A stretch of 64,000 bases of DNA from Maribellus sediminis (GCF_011799805.1 NZ_WXUB01000002.1:744001-808000), one strand, 5' to 3'. Counted from the first letter of the stretch, positions 33,157-42,537 are shown. Notes: generated by a model not told the origin, from the letters alone. Translations and numbers: made by a program.

Positions 33157-34821
33157 GTGAAAAGAAGAAAACTTATTACACTAGCTGTTTTTGCAGCGCT
33201 TGCTGCAGCAGTAATACCTTTGCTGTCTTTCAACATTGGAAAAGGAGAACAAACGAAAAATTCCAAAAAATTAAGAGTCTCCTATGTTGGTTTTTTCCAT
33301 GAAACCAACACCTACCTCACCGAAGGAATGGGCGAAACCACGCTCGACAGAATGCGCACATTCCGGGGCGATCAGATCAGGAATCAGTTGAACGGGACAG
33401 CCATTGGCGGGGCAGTGGATGTGTGCGAAGAAAAAGGCTGGGAGCTGCTTCCGGGTGTCTTGTACTATGTAGACTGGTGCTTTAGCACGGTGAACGATCA
33501 GGCTTGGAAAGATGCCAAAAAGGAGATCCTGGACACACTGAAATCACAGTTACCGATAGATATCGTCTATCTTGGTGTTCATGGTGCCGGTATGGTAAAC
33601 AGCACGCCCGATCTGGAAGGAGACTTAGCGGAGTCGGTCAGAGAAATAGTCGGAAAGGAGACGATGATCGTCTGGAGCGGCGACCTGCATGGCAAGATCA
33701 CAGAGAAAATGAAGGACAATATGAATTTCTTCAGTGCCTGCAAAGAATATCCTCACATGGATATGAATGCCTGCGCACGTGATGCGATGTATCGTGGCGC
33801 TGCAATCCTGGCAGGAGAATCGCATCCTACCCCCGCCTATCGCAAAGTACCACTGATGATGGGGATGAGTAATACCGAAGAGAAGGGCACCTTTGCAAAT
33901 CGATTGAAAGAAAAGTGCATCGAAATAGAAAAGCGGCCCGGTGTTATCAACTGCTCTGCTATGCATGGTTTCCCATACCAGGACAGCGACTTTTGTGGCG
34001 TGTTCCCGATGGTCACAACCGAAAATAACCCCAAACTGGCGGAAGAACTGGTGGACGAACTGGCGCAGTGGATATGGGATCACCGGAAAGAGTCCATCCT
34101 CCCATTAGAAACGTTGGACAAAACTATGGGCACTGTGCTGGCCATGCTTGAGAACGACGGCCACTATGTACGTAAACAACCAACAAAAGGCGATATCATC
34201 GACCATACACCTATCGTGATTGGAGACGCTGCGGATAATCCGGGTGGCGGAGCCGGAGGTGGCGGCACCCACCTGCTGAAGGCCCTTATGGAGACCAAAG
34301 GCCTGGGAAAAGTCGCTTTCATGTCCATACACGATCCTGAAACCGCAAAGGCAGCAGCCGCTGCCGGTGTCGGAGCAACAATCGATGTGAGCCTCGGTGG
34401 TAAATTTGAGAAATTGGCGGGAGAACCGATCAAGACCAAAGCCTATGTCAAGTCCATTTCGGATGGGAATGAGATCGTTCGTGGAGGGACCGCTTTCAAC
34501 GGCCCATTCCAGCTTGGCCCTACCGTCAGGTTGGTCATCGAGGCGGAGAATACGGTGGATGTCATCGTTATTTCCGGCCTATGCCAGACCTATGATGATA
34601 CGCAGGGACGGCCACACGGCATCATCATGCAGGAATATGACGTTATAGCTGTTAAAAGCGGGATGCACTTTCGGGCGTTCTATAAAAACTTCACCGACAA
34701 AATACTGATTGCTGATGTTCCCGGAACCACTAGTCGCGATATTACGCTTTTCGAGCACACCCAGCTAACGTATCCTATCTACCCTCTTGACGAAAACGCA
34801 ACTTTTACTCTAAGAGATTAA
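33157..34821 (+). CDS. M81 family metallopeptidase (MlrC-like), exported
   Basis: A 554-residue protein with a signal peptide or anchor (MKRRKLITLAVFAALAAAVI). The M81/DUF1485 N-terminal domain shows the metal-site motifs SYVGFFHETNTY, VYLGVHGAGM and WSGDLHGKIT; the MlrC C-terminal domain is marked by DAADNPGGGAGGGGTHLLKA. MlrC of Sphingomonas cuts the tetrapeptide left from microcystin, at the Adda residue; most homologues have other, unknown peptide substrates. The start is GTG at 33157. GC content is higher than in the MalT-like gene. It heads the hydrolase cluster; 46 bases separate it from the beta-lactamase gene. Confidence 0.88.
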   Translation: MKRRKLITLAVFAALAAAVIPLLSFNIGKGEQTKNSKKLRVSYVGFFHETNTYLTEGMGETTLDRMRTFRGDQIRNQLNGTAIGGAVDVCEEKGWELLPGVLYYVDWCFSTVNDQAWKDAKKEILDTLKSQLPIDIVYLGVHGAGMVNSTPDLEGDLAESVREIVGKETMIVWSGDLHGKITEKMKDNMNFFSACKEYPHMDMNACARDAMYRGAAILAGESHPTPAYRKVPLMMGMSNTEEKGTFANRLKEKCIEIEKRPGVINCSAMHGFPYQDSDFCGVFPMVTTENNPKLAEELVDELAQWIWDHRKESILPLETLDKTMGTVLAMLENDGHYVRKQPTKGDIIDHTPIVIGDAADNPGGGAGGGGTHLLKALMETKGLGKVAFMSIHDPETAKAAAAAGVGATIDVSLGGKFEKLAGEPIKTKAYVKSISDGNEIVRGGTAFNGPFQLGPTVRLVIEAENTVDVIVISGLCQTYDDTQGRPHGIIMQEYDVIAVKSGMHFRAFYKNFTDKILIADVPGTTSRDITLFEHTQLTYPIYPLDENATFTLRD

Positions 34822-34867
34822 TATAAATTGATTAAACGCAATTATTAATATTTAAAAGAAAAGAAAG

Positions 34868-35869
34868 ATGAAAAGAAGCATAAAACTATTATTTGCTGTA
34901 ATAATCTCTGCATTATTTGCAGTTCAGCCAACATTTGCTCAAAAACAAAATGTTGAAGCTATTTCCAGGAAGATTGAGAAAATTTCGGAAGGGCTGGTTG
35001 GCCGCATTGGTGTGGCCGCACAGGAAATTGGCTCTAAGGAGATGATCACAGTAAACGGCGATGAACAGTTTGTGATGGCGAGCACCTATAAAGTGGCCAT
35101 TGCCGTTGCCTTGCTGGACCGTATCGATAAAGGTGAACTTAAACTTACCGATTTAATTGATGTTGAACAAGAAACCATGGTTACAGGTGACGGCGCGATC
35201 GCAGTGAACTTCGTGCACCCTGGTATTAAGTTATCGGTAGCCAATTTAATTGAACCAATGATAACCTTAAGTGACAATACAGCGACAGACGCTTGTCTAA
35301 AACTCGCGGGAGGCCCGGAAGCGGTAACGAAAATGATGCGAAGTATTGGTATAACAGAGCTACGAGTTGATAGGTATACCAGCGAAATTTTAAGGGACTT
35401 CTATGGTTTACCCGACAAAGCCTATGCGTCTGTACTTGCAGAGGCTATTGCCAAGGACCCAACGCTGGCGGCAAAGCAACCACTTCGAAATCTTAAGTTC
35501 GAACAAGAAGATCCGCGTGATCAGTGCTCACCATATGCCATGCTACAATTGCTGTTGGCTATCGACAGCGGAAAGGCCTTGAGTGAGAAAAGCCGCGAAT
35601 TCCTGCTTGCTACAATGTCGCGCACCCGTACAGGTGATGGAAGGCTAAAAGGCCTTTTACCAAAACGAACCCCGGTTGCCCATAAAACAGGAACGATTGG
35701 TGGTGTTGCTAATGACGTGGGTTTTGTAACCCTGCCAGATGGCCGACGTTTTGCGATTGTGGTATTTACAAAGAGCAGTACAACCTCAGAAGCTAATCGT
35801 GATCGGGCCATTGCTGAAGTTACACGGACTTTATACGACTTCTATTATTTAAAGTCACAAGACAAATAA
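34868..35869 (+). CDS. Class A beta-lactamase
   Basis: A 333-residue serine hydrolase with all class A marks: Ser72-Thr-Tyr-Lys75 in FVMASTYKVA, SDN at 135-137, a Glu in the omega-loop region (Glu173, RYTSEIL) and KTG at 273-275. The signal peptide (MKRSIKLLFAVIISALFAVQ) and the ~20 bases before it are almost the same as those of the next gene, although the mature enzymes are unrelated. It resembles the subclass common in environmental Bacteroidota. Its position among peptide hydrolases and an uptake porin allows a role in D-amino-acid or peptide catabolism besides resistance. Confidence 0.92.
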   Translation: MKRSIKLLFAVIISALFAVQPTFAQKQNVEAISRKIEKISEGLVGRIGVAAQEIGSKEMITVNGDEQFVMASTYKVAIAVALLDRIDKGELKLTDLIDVEQETMVTGDGAIAVNFVHPGIKLSVANLIEPMITLSDNTATDACLKLAGGPEAVTKMMRSIGITELRVDRYTSEILRDFYGLPDKAYASVLAEAIAKDPTLAAKQPLRNLKFEQEDPRDQCSPYAMLQLLLAIDSGKALSEKSREFLLATMSRTRTGDGRLKGLLPKRTPVAHKTGTIGGVANDVGFVTLPDGRRFAIVVFTKSSTTSEANRDRAIAEVTRTLYDFYYLKSQDK

Positions 35870-35986
35870 ACTTTATCGCGCCTAACAATTGGTTACAGCG
35901 GACGGCACCTTGAGTCACCACTGAACCAAGGCTTTAGGCACTCAAATAAAATAGACTCAAGGATTAATATTTTAAAGAAAAGAAAG

Positions 35987-37486
35987 ATGAAAAGAAAAAT
36001 CAAACTATTATTTGCTGTAATAATCTCGGCATTATTTGCTGTTCAGCCGGCATTTGCTCAAAAAAAGCAAAAAACAATGACAAAGAAGGAGGGTCAGGCG
36101 ATCTTCGATGCGGAAGTCGCTAAAGCTGCCGATCTCATCAAAAAAATGCATATACCGGGACTTGCTGTCGGTGTCATCTACGGAGACAACTCCTATAGCG
36201 CCGGACTCGGTGTCACCAAGGTAGGCACCGACGAGGCCGTTACTCCTGATACAAAGTTTCAAATTGGTTCTGTGACAAAAACCTTCCTTTCGACGGTGGC
36301 CATGCAGCAGTCCGAACAGGGCATTCTGGATTTAAACGCTCGTGTCGTGGATATTCTGCCGTGGTGGAGGGTTTCGGATCCCGACGCGACGTCGAAAGCA
36401 CGGGTCGTTGACCTGTTCCACCATCGCGCTGGCTGGTATGGCGACCATGGGTTCCTTCGTGTTCCTCCGGGTGGGTCGATCAGCGAGAAGGTCATGCTCC
36501 AGGCGGCTTACGTCGAGCAGATCTATCCGTTCGATCAAACCTGGATGTACAACAACACCAGTATCACCTTCGCTACCCATGTGGTGTCGCATGTCGGAGG
36601 AAAGCCGATCGAGACCCTGATCGAAGAGAACCTGCTCGCCCCGCTCGGCATGGATGCGTCATCCTTTAATTACGACAACACCCCTCCGGCTAAAAATTAC
36701 GCATGGGGTCATCCACCGATCTACGGGGAAGGCAGCATCAGTGATCTAAAGCCGTACTACATTCCAATGATAAGAGAGTCCGCAGCCTCCGGCGGAATCC
36801 GGTCTACGGTTACCGACATGTTGAAATACGCCCGCTTTCAGCTGGACGGCAAGGACGCCTCCGGGAACCAGCTGTTATCTAAAAAAGCACTGGACTATGC
36901 CCACGCTCCGGCAGTCGAGGCTGAGGCTGGCGACTTTACCGGGCTGACATGGTTTGTCCACGACTACGACGGGGTCACCAGCCCCAGCCACGGGGGGAAT
37001 TGGCCCGGCACGCGTTCTTTTCTGCAGTTGATCCCAGAGTACAACTTTGCCGTGGTGGTTTTGGTCCACAGCGATCGCGGAGTCGAGGCCTACAAAAAAG
37101 TTGCGAACGCCATGGTCAAAGCCTTCACTGGCATCGAGGCCAAGTCTCCAGTCGCAGCGGGCGTTGATCCGTCTGTGCTAGATCCCTTCGTTGGCGTCTT
37201 CAAGGGTAATTCCCAAAACATCGAGATCCGCAAAGAGGGCGACAAATATGTGTTTGTCCAGTTCTCCTTTTTGACCAATGGAGCGGATCCTGCACCGGCC
37301 AATGTGGCTAACACGGCAGAGGGCTATTTTATCATCACCGAAGGCCCAAACATAGGATCTCTTGGTGAATTGCTCAAAGATCCGTCTGGAGAACTAAACT
37401 ATGTGCGATTCAATCACCGAATCTTTATTAGATCCAACGGTAAGGTAGATGATATACCAAGCTCCGGATCGGTATTCGACAAATAG
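35987..37486 (+). CDS. Class C-type serine hydrolase (beta-lactamase/MlrB-like)
   Basis: A 499-residue protein. After a signal peptide nearly identical to that of the upstream beta-lactamase comes a class C/penicillin-binding fold: nucleophile Ser95 in GSVTK (S-x-x-K, Lys98), Tyr188-Asn-Asn190 in WMYNNTS, and HGG (335-337) as the third motif. A lipocalin-like C-terminal domain (~385-499, LDPFVGVFKGNSQNIEIRKE) is typical of peptidase-type members. The MlrB enzyme of microcystin breakdown belongs to this superfamily. The mature part is much more GC-rich than its leader and its neighbours, a sign that a transferred gene was joined to a resident leader. Confidence 0.88.
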   Translation: MKRKIKLLFAVIISALFAVQPAFAQKKQKTMTKKEGQAIFDAEVAKAADLIKKMHIPGLAVGVIYGDNSYSAGLGVTKVGTDEAVTPDTKFQIGSVTKTFLSTVAMQQSEQGILDLNARVVDILPWWRVSDPDATSKARVVDLFHHRAGWYGDHGFLRVPPGGSISEKVMLQAAYVEQIYPFDQTWMYNNTSITFATHVVSHVGGKPIETLIEENLLAPLGMDASSFNYDNTPPAKNYAWGHPPIYGEGSISDLKPYYIPMIRESAASGGIRSTVTDMLKYARFQLDGKDASGNQLLSKKALDYAHAPAVEAEAGDFTGLTWFVHDYDGVTSPSHGGNWPGTRSFLQLIPEYNFAVVVLVHSDRGVEAYKKVANAMVKAFTGIEAKSPVAAGVDPSVLDPFVGVFKGNSQNIEIRKEGDKYVFVQFSFLTNGADPAPANVANTAEGYFIITEGPNIGSLGELLKDPSGELNYVRFNHRIFIRSNGKVDDIPSSGSVFDK

Positions 37487-37534
37487 ACGGGTCGGCAGAG
37501 GATTTATCAATTCATTCCTTATTAAATTCTCAAG

Positions 37535-37705
37535 ATGGTGACTTCGACCAATGCTGAATTAATTTATTTGAGTGGTCCGCGTAATTCATATCAGCAAGGT
37601 CCACTTGGAGTAATTGCAGTGGGTGCCTATGCCGATATGCTTTTAGTGGATGGGAATCCATTTGAAAACATGATGGAACTAGCCAATTTGGCTAGTTCCA
37701 TATGA
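37535..37705 (+). pseudogene. Amidohydrolase C-terminal fragment
   Basis: This 56-codon frame (MVTSTNAELIYLSGPRNSYQ, then GVIAVGAYADMLLVDGNPFE) matches the end of imidazolonepropionase-like exported amidohydrolases, where a beta-strand with GxYADLLLVDGNPL closes the composite domain. Everything upstream, including all metal ligands, is missing, and the frame ends soon after (LASSI). It is the remains of a longer gene. Confidence 0.7.
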
Positions 37706-37798
37706 TACCCTTGAAAGCAAACAATTTAATTCTGTGAAAAAGATAGTCAACACTCAAATTAAATAAACTCAATTTTTGATTTCTAAAATCAAAAAACT

Positions 37799-38005
37799 AT
37801 GAAACAAAAGATGTAACTATTATTTACTGTAATAGTCTCGGCATTGTTTGCAGTCCAACCTGCACTTGCTCAGGAAAACCAACAATCGTCGACGCACGTG
37901 CGGATCAGCAATGTGAATATCTACTACGGAAAAACCGAAACACCCCATAAGGGCAAGGATGTTTTGGTGGATGGATATAAACAGACTTTGGTGATTTTGA
38001 TTAAT
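37799..38005 (+). pseudogene. Third copy of the leader fused to an amidohydrolase N-terminus, broken
   Basis: The frame starts MKQKM, then meets TAA, then continues LLFTVIVSALFAVQPALAQE, the same signal peptide as in the genes at 34868 and 35987. After it comes THVRISNVNIYYGKTETPHK and GKDVLVDG, the usual first strands of an amidohydrolase. The frame ends at 38005. The stop inside the signal peptide and the short length show a decayed gene. It lies downstream of the C-terminal fragment at 37535, so the two come from different copies or from a rearrangement. Confidence 0.7.
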
Positions 38006-38179
38006 GATTAAGAACCTATGATTCCAATAAAGATGAATAGTGAATTGAAAAATGAAGTCCAAATTGAAAATCGGAAGGAAGAAAGCTTTTAAATAAGTGG
38101 AAGAAAGTGCGAGAATACAACCTTTTTGTGACTTAGTATAACACGATGTTATTGAGAAATCATGTAATCTAGAACAATT

Positions 38180-38437
38180 ATGAATAATAAAATATTGACA
38201 CCAGAAAAATCGATATCCGATGAAGCCGCGATCTATCAGATTCAGGTAAAAGGTAAAATTACGGATATACTGATCCATTCGGTTGATGATATGCAGATAC
38301 GGCAAAATGAAAGTACAGAAGCTGTAAGCCTGGTCGGCTGGCTACCCGACCAGTCGGCGTTACTGGGATTACTAAATACATTAAATGATATCAGGTATGC
38401 CATTATTTCCGTGCGGATTTTAACAAAAGATAATTGA
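38180..38437 (+). CDS. Small conserved protein of unknown function
   Basis: An 85-residue protein. The segment YQIQVKGKITDILIHSVDDM and the end GWLPDQSALLGLLNTLNDIR, YAIISVRIL resemble small Bacteroidota proteins with a DQAALHGLL...LTLISV ending. No signal peptide is present. Function is unknown. It lies 42 bases upstream of the amidohydrolase start and on the same strand, so it is probably co-transcribed with it. Confidence 0.6.
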   Translation: MNNKILTPEKSISDEAAIYQIQVKGKITDILIHSVDDMQIRQNESTEAVSLVGWLPDQSALLGLLNTLNDIRYAIISVRILTKDN

Positions 38438-38479
38438 AATACAATTTTAATGGAAACTTTCTATTTAAATAAATTTGAC

Positions 38480-40153
38480 ATGAAAAAAACAATTTTTGCC
38501 TTATTTATTACAGCTCTTATTTTTTCGAGCTGTCAGCAAACAGCTACTAAAAAAGCGGCAGACCCCAATCAGGAATTTGACGTAGTCATCCTTAATGGAC
38601 GAGTAATGGATCCTGAAACCAGTTTTGATGCCATACGAAATGTAGGTGTTAAAGATGGTAAAATTGCATTGATTACTGAAGCTACGATTAAAGGTAAAGA
38701 AATCATTGACGCTACCGGACATGTTGTTGCTCCCGGTTTTATTGATGGCCACCAGCATTGCTTGGAGCCTTATATGTACCGTCTAATGCTTCGCGATGGT
38801 CGTACTACCATTATGGATTTGGAAGTTGGAGCCTATGGGCCCAAATTAGATGAGTGGTATAAACGCCGTGAAGGGAAGGCTCCTTTAAATTATGGAGTGG
38901 CCGTTGCACATGAGTTGGCACGTGCAGCTGTACTCGATGGTTTCAATGAGTGGGAATACTTTTATACAATGGATGCTTTAAAATCCCGTGTAAAACAAGG
39001 TTGGTCGAAAACAAGACCTAATCTGGAGCAAGGAAACGAAATTTTAGCACAAATGGATGAAGGTTTGCGTCAGGGAGGTATTGGCATTGGTTCAACGGTT
39101 GGTTATATGCGCGAGGGCGTGTCAACACGTGAAATTTATGAATTGCAAAAATTGTCAGGCTTATATGGCCGTCAAATAGGTATGCATTTTAGAGGAACTC
39201 CGGGTAACGATGTGGCCGAGGTAAATGGTATACAGGAAATGTTAGCCAATGCTGCTGCCCTGGGCGCACCAGCTATTGCCATCCATTTCAATAATCCCGG
39301 ATACAATTTGGTACACGAATTATTGGTTAAAATGCGTGAACGCGGCTACAATGTTTGGGGCGAAATATATCCTTATGCTGCAGGTTCTACCGCTTTAAAT
39401 GCCGTTTTTCTTGAGCCCGATGTTTGGGTAAAATCTTTAGGCAACAAATACGAAGAAACCGTGCAAGATGTAGCAACTGGCGAATTCTATACTCAGAAAA
39501 GTCGTGAGGAAATGTTGAAAAAAGAACCCACCAGAGCTGTTATCGTTTACAAAATGCCTGTGGAAGCCATTGTTGACTGGCTAAAAATGCCAAAGGTGGC
39601 CATTGGTAGCGATGGTATGCCTTTAATTCCTGATACGGGTCTGACCAGAAATACACCTTTTGAAGACATGCCGAATGTCCATCCTCGAACTTCTGGTGCA
39701 TTTGCGAAAGCTTTGCGCTTAGGCCAGGACAATAACGTTCCATTAATGCAATTGGTTTCTATGACCAGTTACAATAGCGCCAAACCTTTGGGTGAAATGG
39801 GTTTAAAAGCCATGCAGGTGCGTGGTCGTATGCAGGAAGGTATGGTGGCTGACATCACCATCTTCAGTCCTGAGAATGTAAAAGACAATGCAACCTATGC
39901 GAAGGGAACCGCACCATCGTCAGGAATTCCTTACGTTTTAGTGAATGGAGTTGTTGTTGTAAAAGATTCTGAATGCATGCCCGATAATGTTAATCCGGGG
40001 CAAGCTATCCGTTTTGAGCCTGTAGCAGAGAGTAAACTTGTACCATTGAATGTTGATAGTTGGCAAAAAGAATTTTATACTGTTCCAAAGGACTTTGGTG
40101 GAGCAGGCTTAAAATGTTGCGACTTTGCTGATGCAGAAGGTCATAAACACTAA
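38480..40153 (+). CDS. Lipoprotein amidohydrolase, D-aminoacylase type
   Basis: A 557-residue amidohydrolase. The N-terminus is a lipoprotein signal (MKKTIFALFITALIFSSC, lipobox FSSC), so ATG 38480 is preferred to 38450. Typical strands are FDVVILNGRVMDPETSFDAI and APGFIDGHQHCLEP with the HxH metal pair; later GMHFRGTPGN, AIAIHFNNPG and AIGSDGMPLIPDTG with the conserved Asp. The family includes N-acyl-D-amino-acid deacylases. Located on the periplasmic side, it could release D-amino acids from acylated or peptide substrates delivered by the porin encoded next. Confidence 0.88.
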   Translation: MKKTIFALFITALIFSSCQQTATKKAADPNQEFDVVILNGRVMDPETSFDAIRNVGVKDGKIALITEATIKGKEIIDATGHVVAPGFIDGHQHCLEPYMYRLMLRDGRTTIMDLEVGAYGPKLDEWYKRREGKAPLNYGVAVAHELARAAVLDGFNEWEYFYTMDALKSRVKQGWSKTRPNLEQGNEILAQMDEGLRQGGIGIGSTVGYMREGVSTREIYELQKLSGLYGRQIGMHFRGTPGNDVAEVNGIQEMLANAAALGAPAIAIHFNNPGYNLVHELLVKMRERGYNVWGEIYPYAAGSTALNAVFLEPDVWVKSLGNKYEETVQDVATGEFYTQKSREEMLKKEPTRAVIVYKMPVEAIVDWLKMPKVAIGSDGMPLIPDTGLTRNTPFEDMPNVHPRTSGAFAKALRLGQDNNVPLMQLVSMTSYNSAKPLGEMGLKAMQVRGRMQEGMVADITIFSPENVKDNATYAKGTAPSSGIPYVLVNGVVVVKDSECMPDNVNPGQAIRFEPVAESKLVPLNVDSWQKEFYTVPKDFGGAGLKCCDFADAEGHKH

Positions 40154-40251
40154 AATCACTGAACAGTGAGTCGATTATTCCTCTAATCGACTCACTGCTC
40201 AATTGCGTAGTTATACACAGAAACTGCCATAGTATCTCAAATAAAAACAAA

Positions 40252-41679
40252 ATGATTATGAGACTAACCTCCCCCTTAAAAATTAATAGTCGGCGAATTG
40301 ACAATATCAGTATTGTGAGCCTGTTATTCCTGCTGTTTGTTTTACCAGTTACATTGTCCTCACAGGAAGCCGATTCGCTTAGAAAAGAAAATCAACTGCT
40401 TAAAGAACAACTTATGCGGATGGATGAAATGGAAATGCGAATTGCAGAACTGGAGGGAGACAAGCTAAAAGTGCAGGAAAAACTAGCGCCTGAATGGCCA
40501 GACGACACCACTGCTTCACAAATGGTGGACATTCCTAAATCTGAATTAAGAGAATCACACCAGGTATTAACCGGGAGTGAACTGGTGGAAGATAATTTTC
40601 CAGCTTCGTGGCCTATGTTTGGCTCAGAATACCGTATAAAAATTGGTGGCAGAGTTAAATTGGACATGCTTTATGACATTAATGGATCAGGGGACCGATA
40701 TCAGTTTTTAATGTCGCAAATACCAGTGGAGGGATCACCTGAAGATGCCAACCGTGGTTACTTTAATATGTTCGCTCGCGAATCAAGGATTAACTTCGAC
40801 ATGCGGCGTACAACTCAGGGCAAAGTCCCCTTGAATATTTTTATTGAAGGGGATTTCTGGTCAAGTGCCGGTAGCTCATACTTTCGCTTAAGACATGCAT
40901 ACATTGTTGCCGGTAATTTTATTTTCGGGCAAACATGGACTACTACGTCTATTATGGAGTCAATTCCTAATTTAATTGATTTTGCTGCGGGCGATGGTCT
41001 TTACGGTGGAAGAGCGGCACAGATAAAGTACCAAAAACGCATTAACGATAATTGGAAATGGGCGCTGGGATTAGAGATGATGGATTATATAGGCATCGAT
41101 AATCCTTTTGATCTACCCGGGATATCAAGTCTCGGTCTTCCTTCCTTAGCTGGGCGCCTGGATTACAGTTGGAAAACAGGAATGATTGCCCTGGGTGTTA
41201 ATCTTGCACAAATGCGCTGGGATGGAGGAGATAGTCTGTATACAACAGCCACGCAGTTTGCTGCTGTAATTGGAGGACGCCAGTATATCGGTAAAGACTA
41301 TTTTACCTTTAATGTGGCGCTGGGCATGGGTTCCGGAGATAATATCATGGCCCTTACCGGCAGTAATTCCAATGCTATCCTTACTCCTGACGGCGAGCTT
41401 GAAACCATGCCTGCTGCAGCAATTGTACTTGGTTATGTCCATAAATGGAACGACAAATTTACCACGAATGCATCCTTGGCTTATACTGCACTGGATCCGT
41501 CAGTTTTCCGCGCTCCTGAATCAATGAAAGCAGCTGCTATTGGGCACGTAAATCTTATTTATCAGGCATCCGAGCGTTTATCAACTGGTATGGAATATAT
41601 GTGGGGTGAACGCAGAAATAAAAACAGTGATTATGGTCGGGCAAACCGCTTACAGGCCATGGTGAAATTTGATTTTTAA
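40252..41679 (+). CDS. DcaP-like outer-membrane porin with coiled coil
   Basis: A 475-residue protein. A long N-terminal stretch contains a signal peptide (IVSLLFLLFVLPVTLSSQ), then a coiled coil (~45-80, EADSLRKENQLLKEQLMRMD) and a beta-barrel beginning GSEYRIKIGGRVKLDMLYDI and ending in Phe (RLQAMVKFDF). This is the layout of DcaP-type trimeric porins, which pass organic acids. An alternative start is Met3 at 40258. It lies 98 bases after the amidohydrolase gene and probably brings in the substrates of the hydrolases. Confidence 0.87.
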   Translation: MIMRLTSPLKINSRRIDNISIVSLLFLLFVLPVTLSSQEADSLRKENQLLKEQLMRMDEMEMRIAELEGDKLKVQEKLAPEWPDDTTASQMVDIPKSELRESHQVLTGSELVEDNFPASWPMFGSEYRIKIGGRVKLDMLYDINGSGDRYQFLMSQIPVEGSPEDANRGYFNMFARESRINFDMRRTTQGKVPLNIFIEGDFWSSAGSSYFRLRHAYIVAGNFIFGQTWTTTSIMESIPNLIDFAAGDGLYGGRAAQIKYQKRINDNWKWALGLEMMDYIGIDNPFDLPGISSLGLPSLAGRLDYSWKTGMIALGVNLAQMRWDGGDSLYTTATQFAAVIGGRQYIGKDYFTFNVALGMGSGDNIMALTGSNSNAILTPDGELETMPAAAIVLGYVHKWNDKFTTNASLAYTALDPSVFRAPESMKAAAIGHVNLIYQASERLSTGMEYMWGERRNKNSDYGRANRLQAMVKFDF

Positions 41680-41683
41680 AAAT

Positions 41684-42466
41684 ATGAATCCATCGAAGAT
41701 GATGCAAAAACCAATCAGAATAGTGGTATTCACTGTTCTGCTGCTTTCGGTAAGCGCAGTTTATGCTCAACAATTTAATTCAGATAATTACCTGACCATG
41801 CCGCATGGAACGGGTACTTTTGTTTTAACATCAGGTGAACGAAATGCTACCATGTATTCAACTTTTACTTTATTGCCCCGTTTCGAATTAAACTTTCAAA
41901 GCAGTTTATTTTGGGCCGATGAATCCTTGAATACCTCCCAGTTTTTCAGCTTAAATGTTTTTGGTAAATACATGCTTTGGGTAAACGAAGCCAATACCAG
42001 TGGTGTGGCAGTTTTTCTGGGTGCTGGTAAATCACCCGGGTTCTTTACTCAAGATGGTTATGCATCATTACATAAAAACTACTGGACAGCTGTACCCTTT
42101 ACAATTCCCTTTTTAAATAACACCATATCCTGGGATATTATGCCGGGAGCATTGGTCGATCTTGATTATGGCAATAACAAGGAAACGGCCTGGGGTTTTA
42201 CTTATAGTACTCGGGTAGCTGTTTACAAAGTAATTCCTCAAACAGCCATTGTAGCTGAATTTTATGGAACCGAGGGAAAAGCATATTCGAAACCAGAATA
42301 CAAGGTAGGATTACGTTGGGAACCCAATAGCTACATTATTCCTGCCATTTCATATGGAGCCTGTTTCGATGGTAGTCCGGGCGCGGGTTTCGAAATAGGA
42401 ATTGTTATTTTTACTCCTCAATTTTTGAAGAAGGATTTTATAAAAAACAATTCCATTCAATTTTAA
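41684..42466 (+). CDS. Exported outer-membrane protein, unrecognised family
   Basis: A 260-residue protein with a signal peptide (KPIRIVVFTVLLLSVSAVYA) and alternating aromatic-rich strands (RNATMYSTFTLLPRFELNFQ, AGFEIGIVIFTPQF), suggesting a small beta-barrel of about 10-12 strands. It starts 4 bases after the porin gene. The frame opens with a TTG at 41669 inside the porin gene; ATG 41684 is preferred. No specific family is recognised; it probably helps the porin or a transport step. Confidence 0.75.
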   Translation: MNPSKMMQKPIRIVVFTVLLLSVSAVYAQQFNSDNYLTMPHGTGTFVLTSGERNATMYSTFTLLPRFELNFQSSLFWADESLNTSQFFSLNVFGKYMLWVNEANTSGVAVFLGAGKSPGFFTQDGYASLHKNYWTAVPFTIPFLNNTISWDIMPGALVDLDYGNNKETAWGFTYSTRVAVYKVIPQTAIVAEFYGTEGKAYSKPEYKVGLRWEPNSYIIPAISYGACFDGSPGAGFEIGIVIFTPQFLKKDFIKNNSIQF

Positions 42467-42537
42467 ATCACTTACAAAAACGAATAAAGCATTCAATCAA
42501 TTCGATTTTATAATTTGCAACGGTAAAGCTAACATGG

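Noticed and set aside
37820-38305. Open frame of 161 codons on the minus strand
   Set aside because: It is the reverse of the broken leader copy and the small gene at 38180; Ile/Phe/His-rich shadow.
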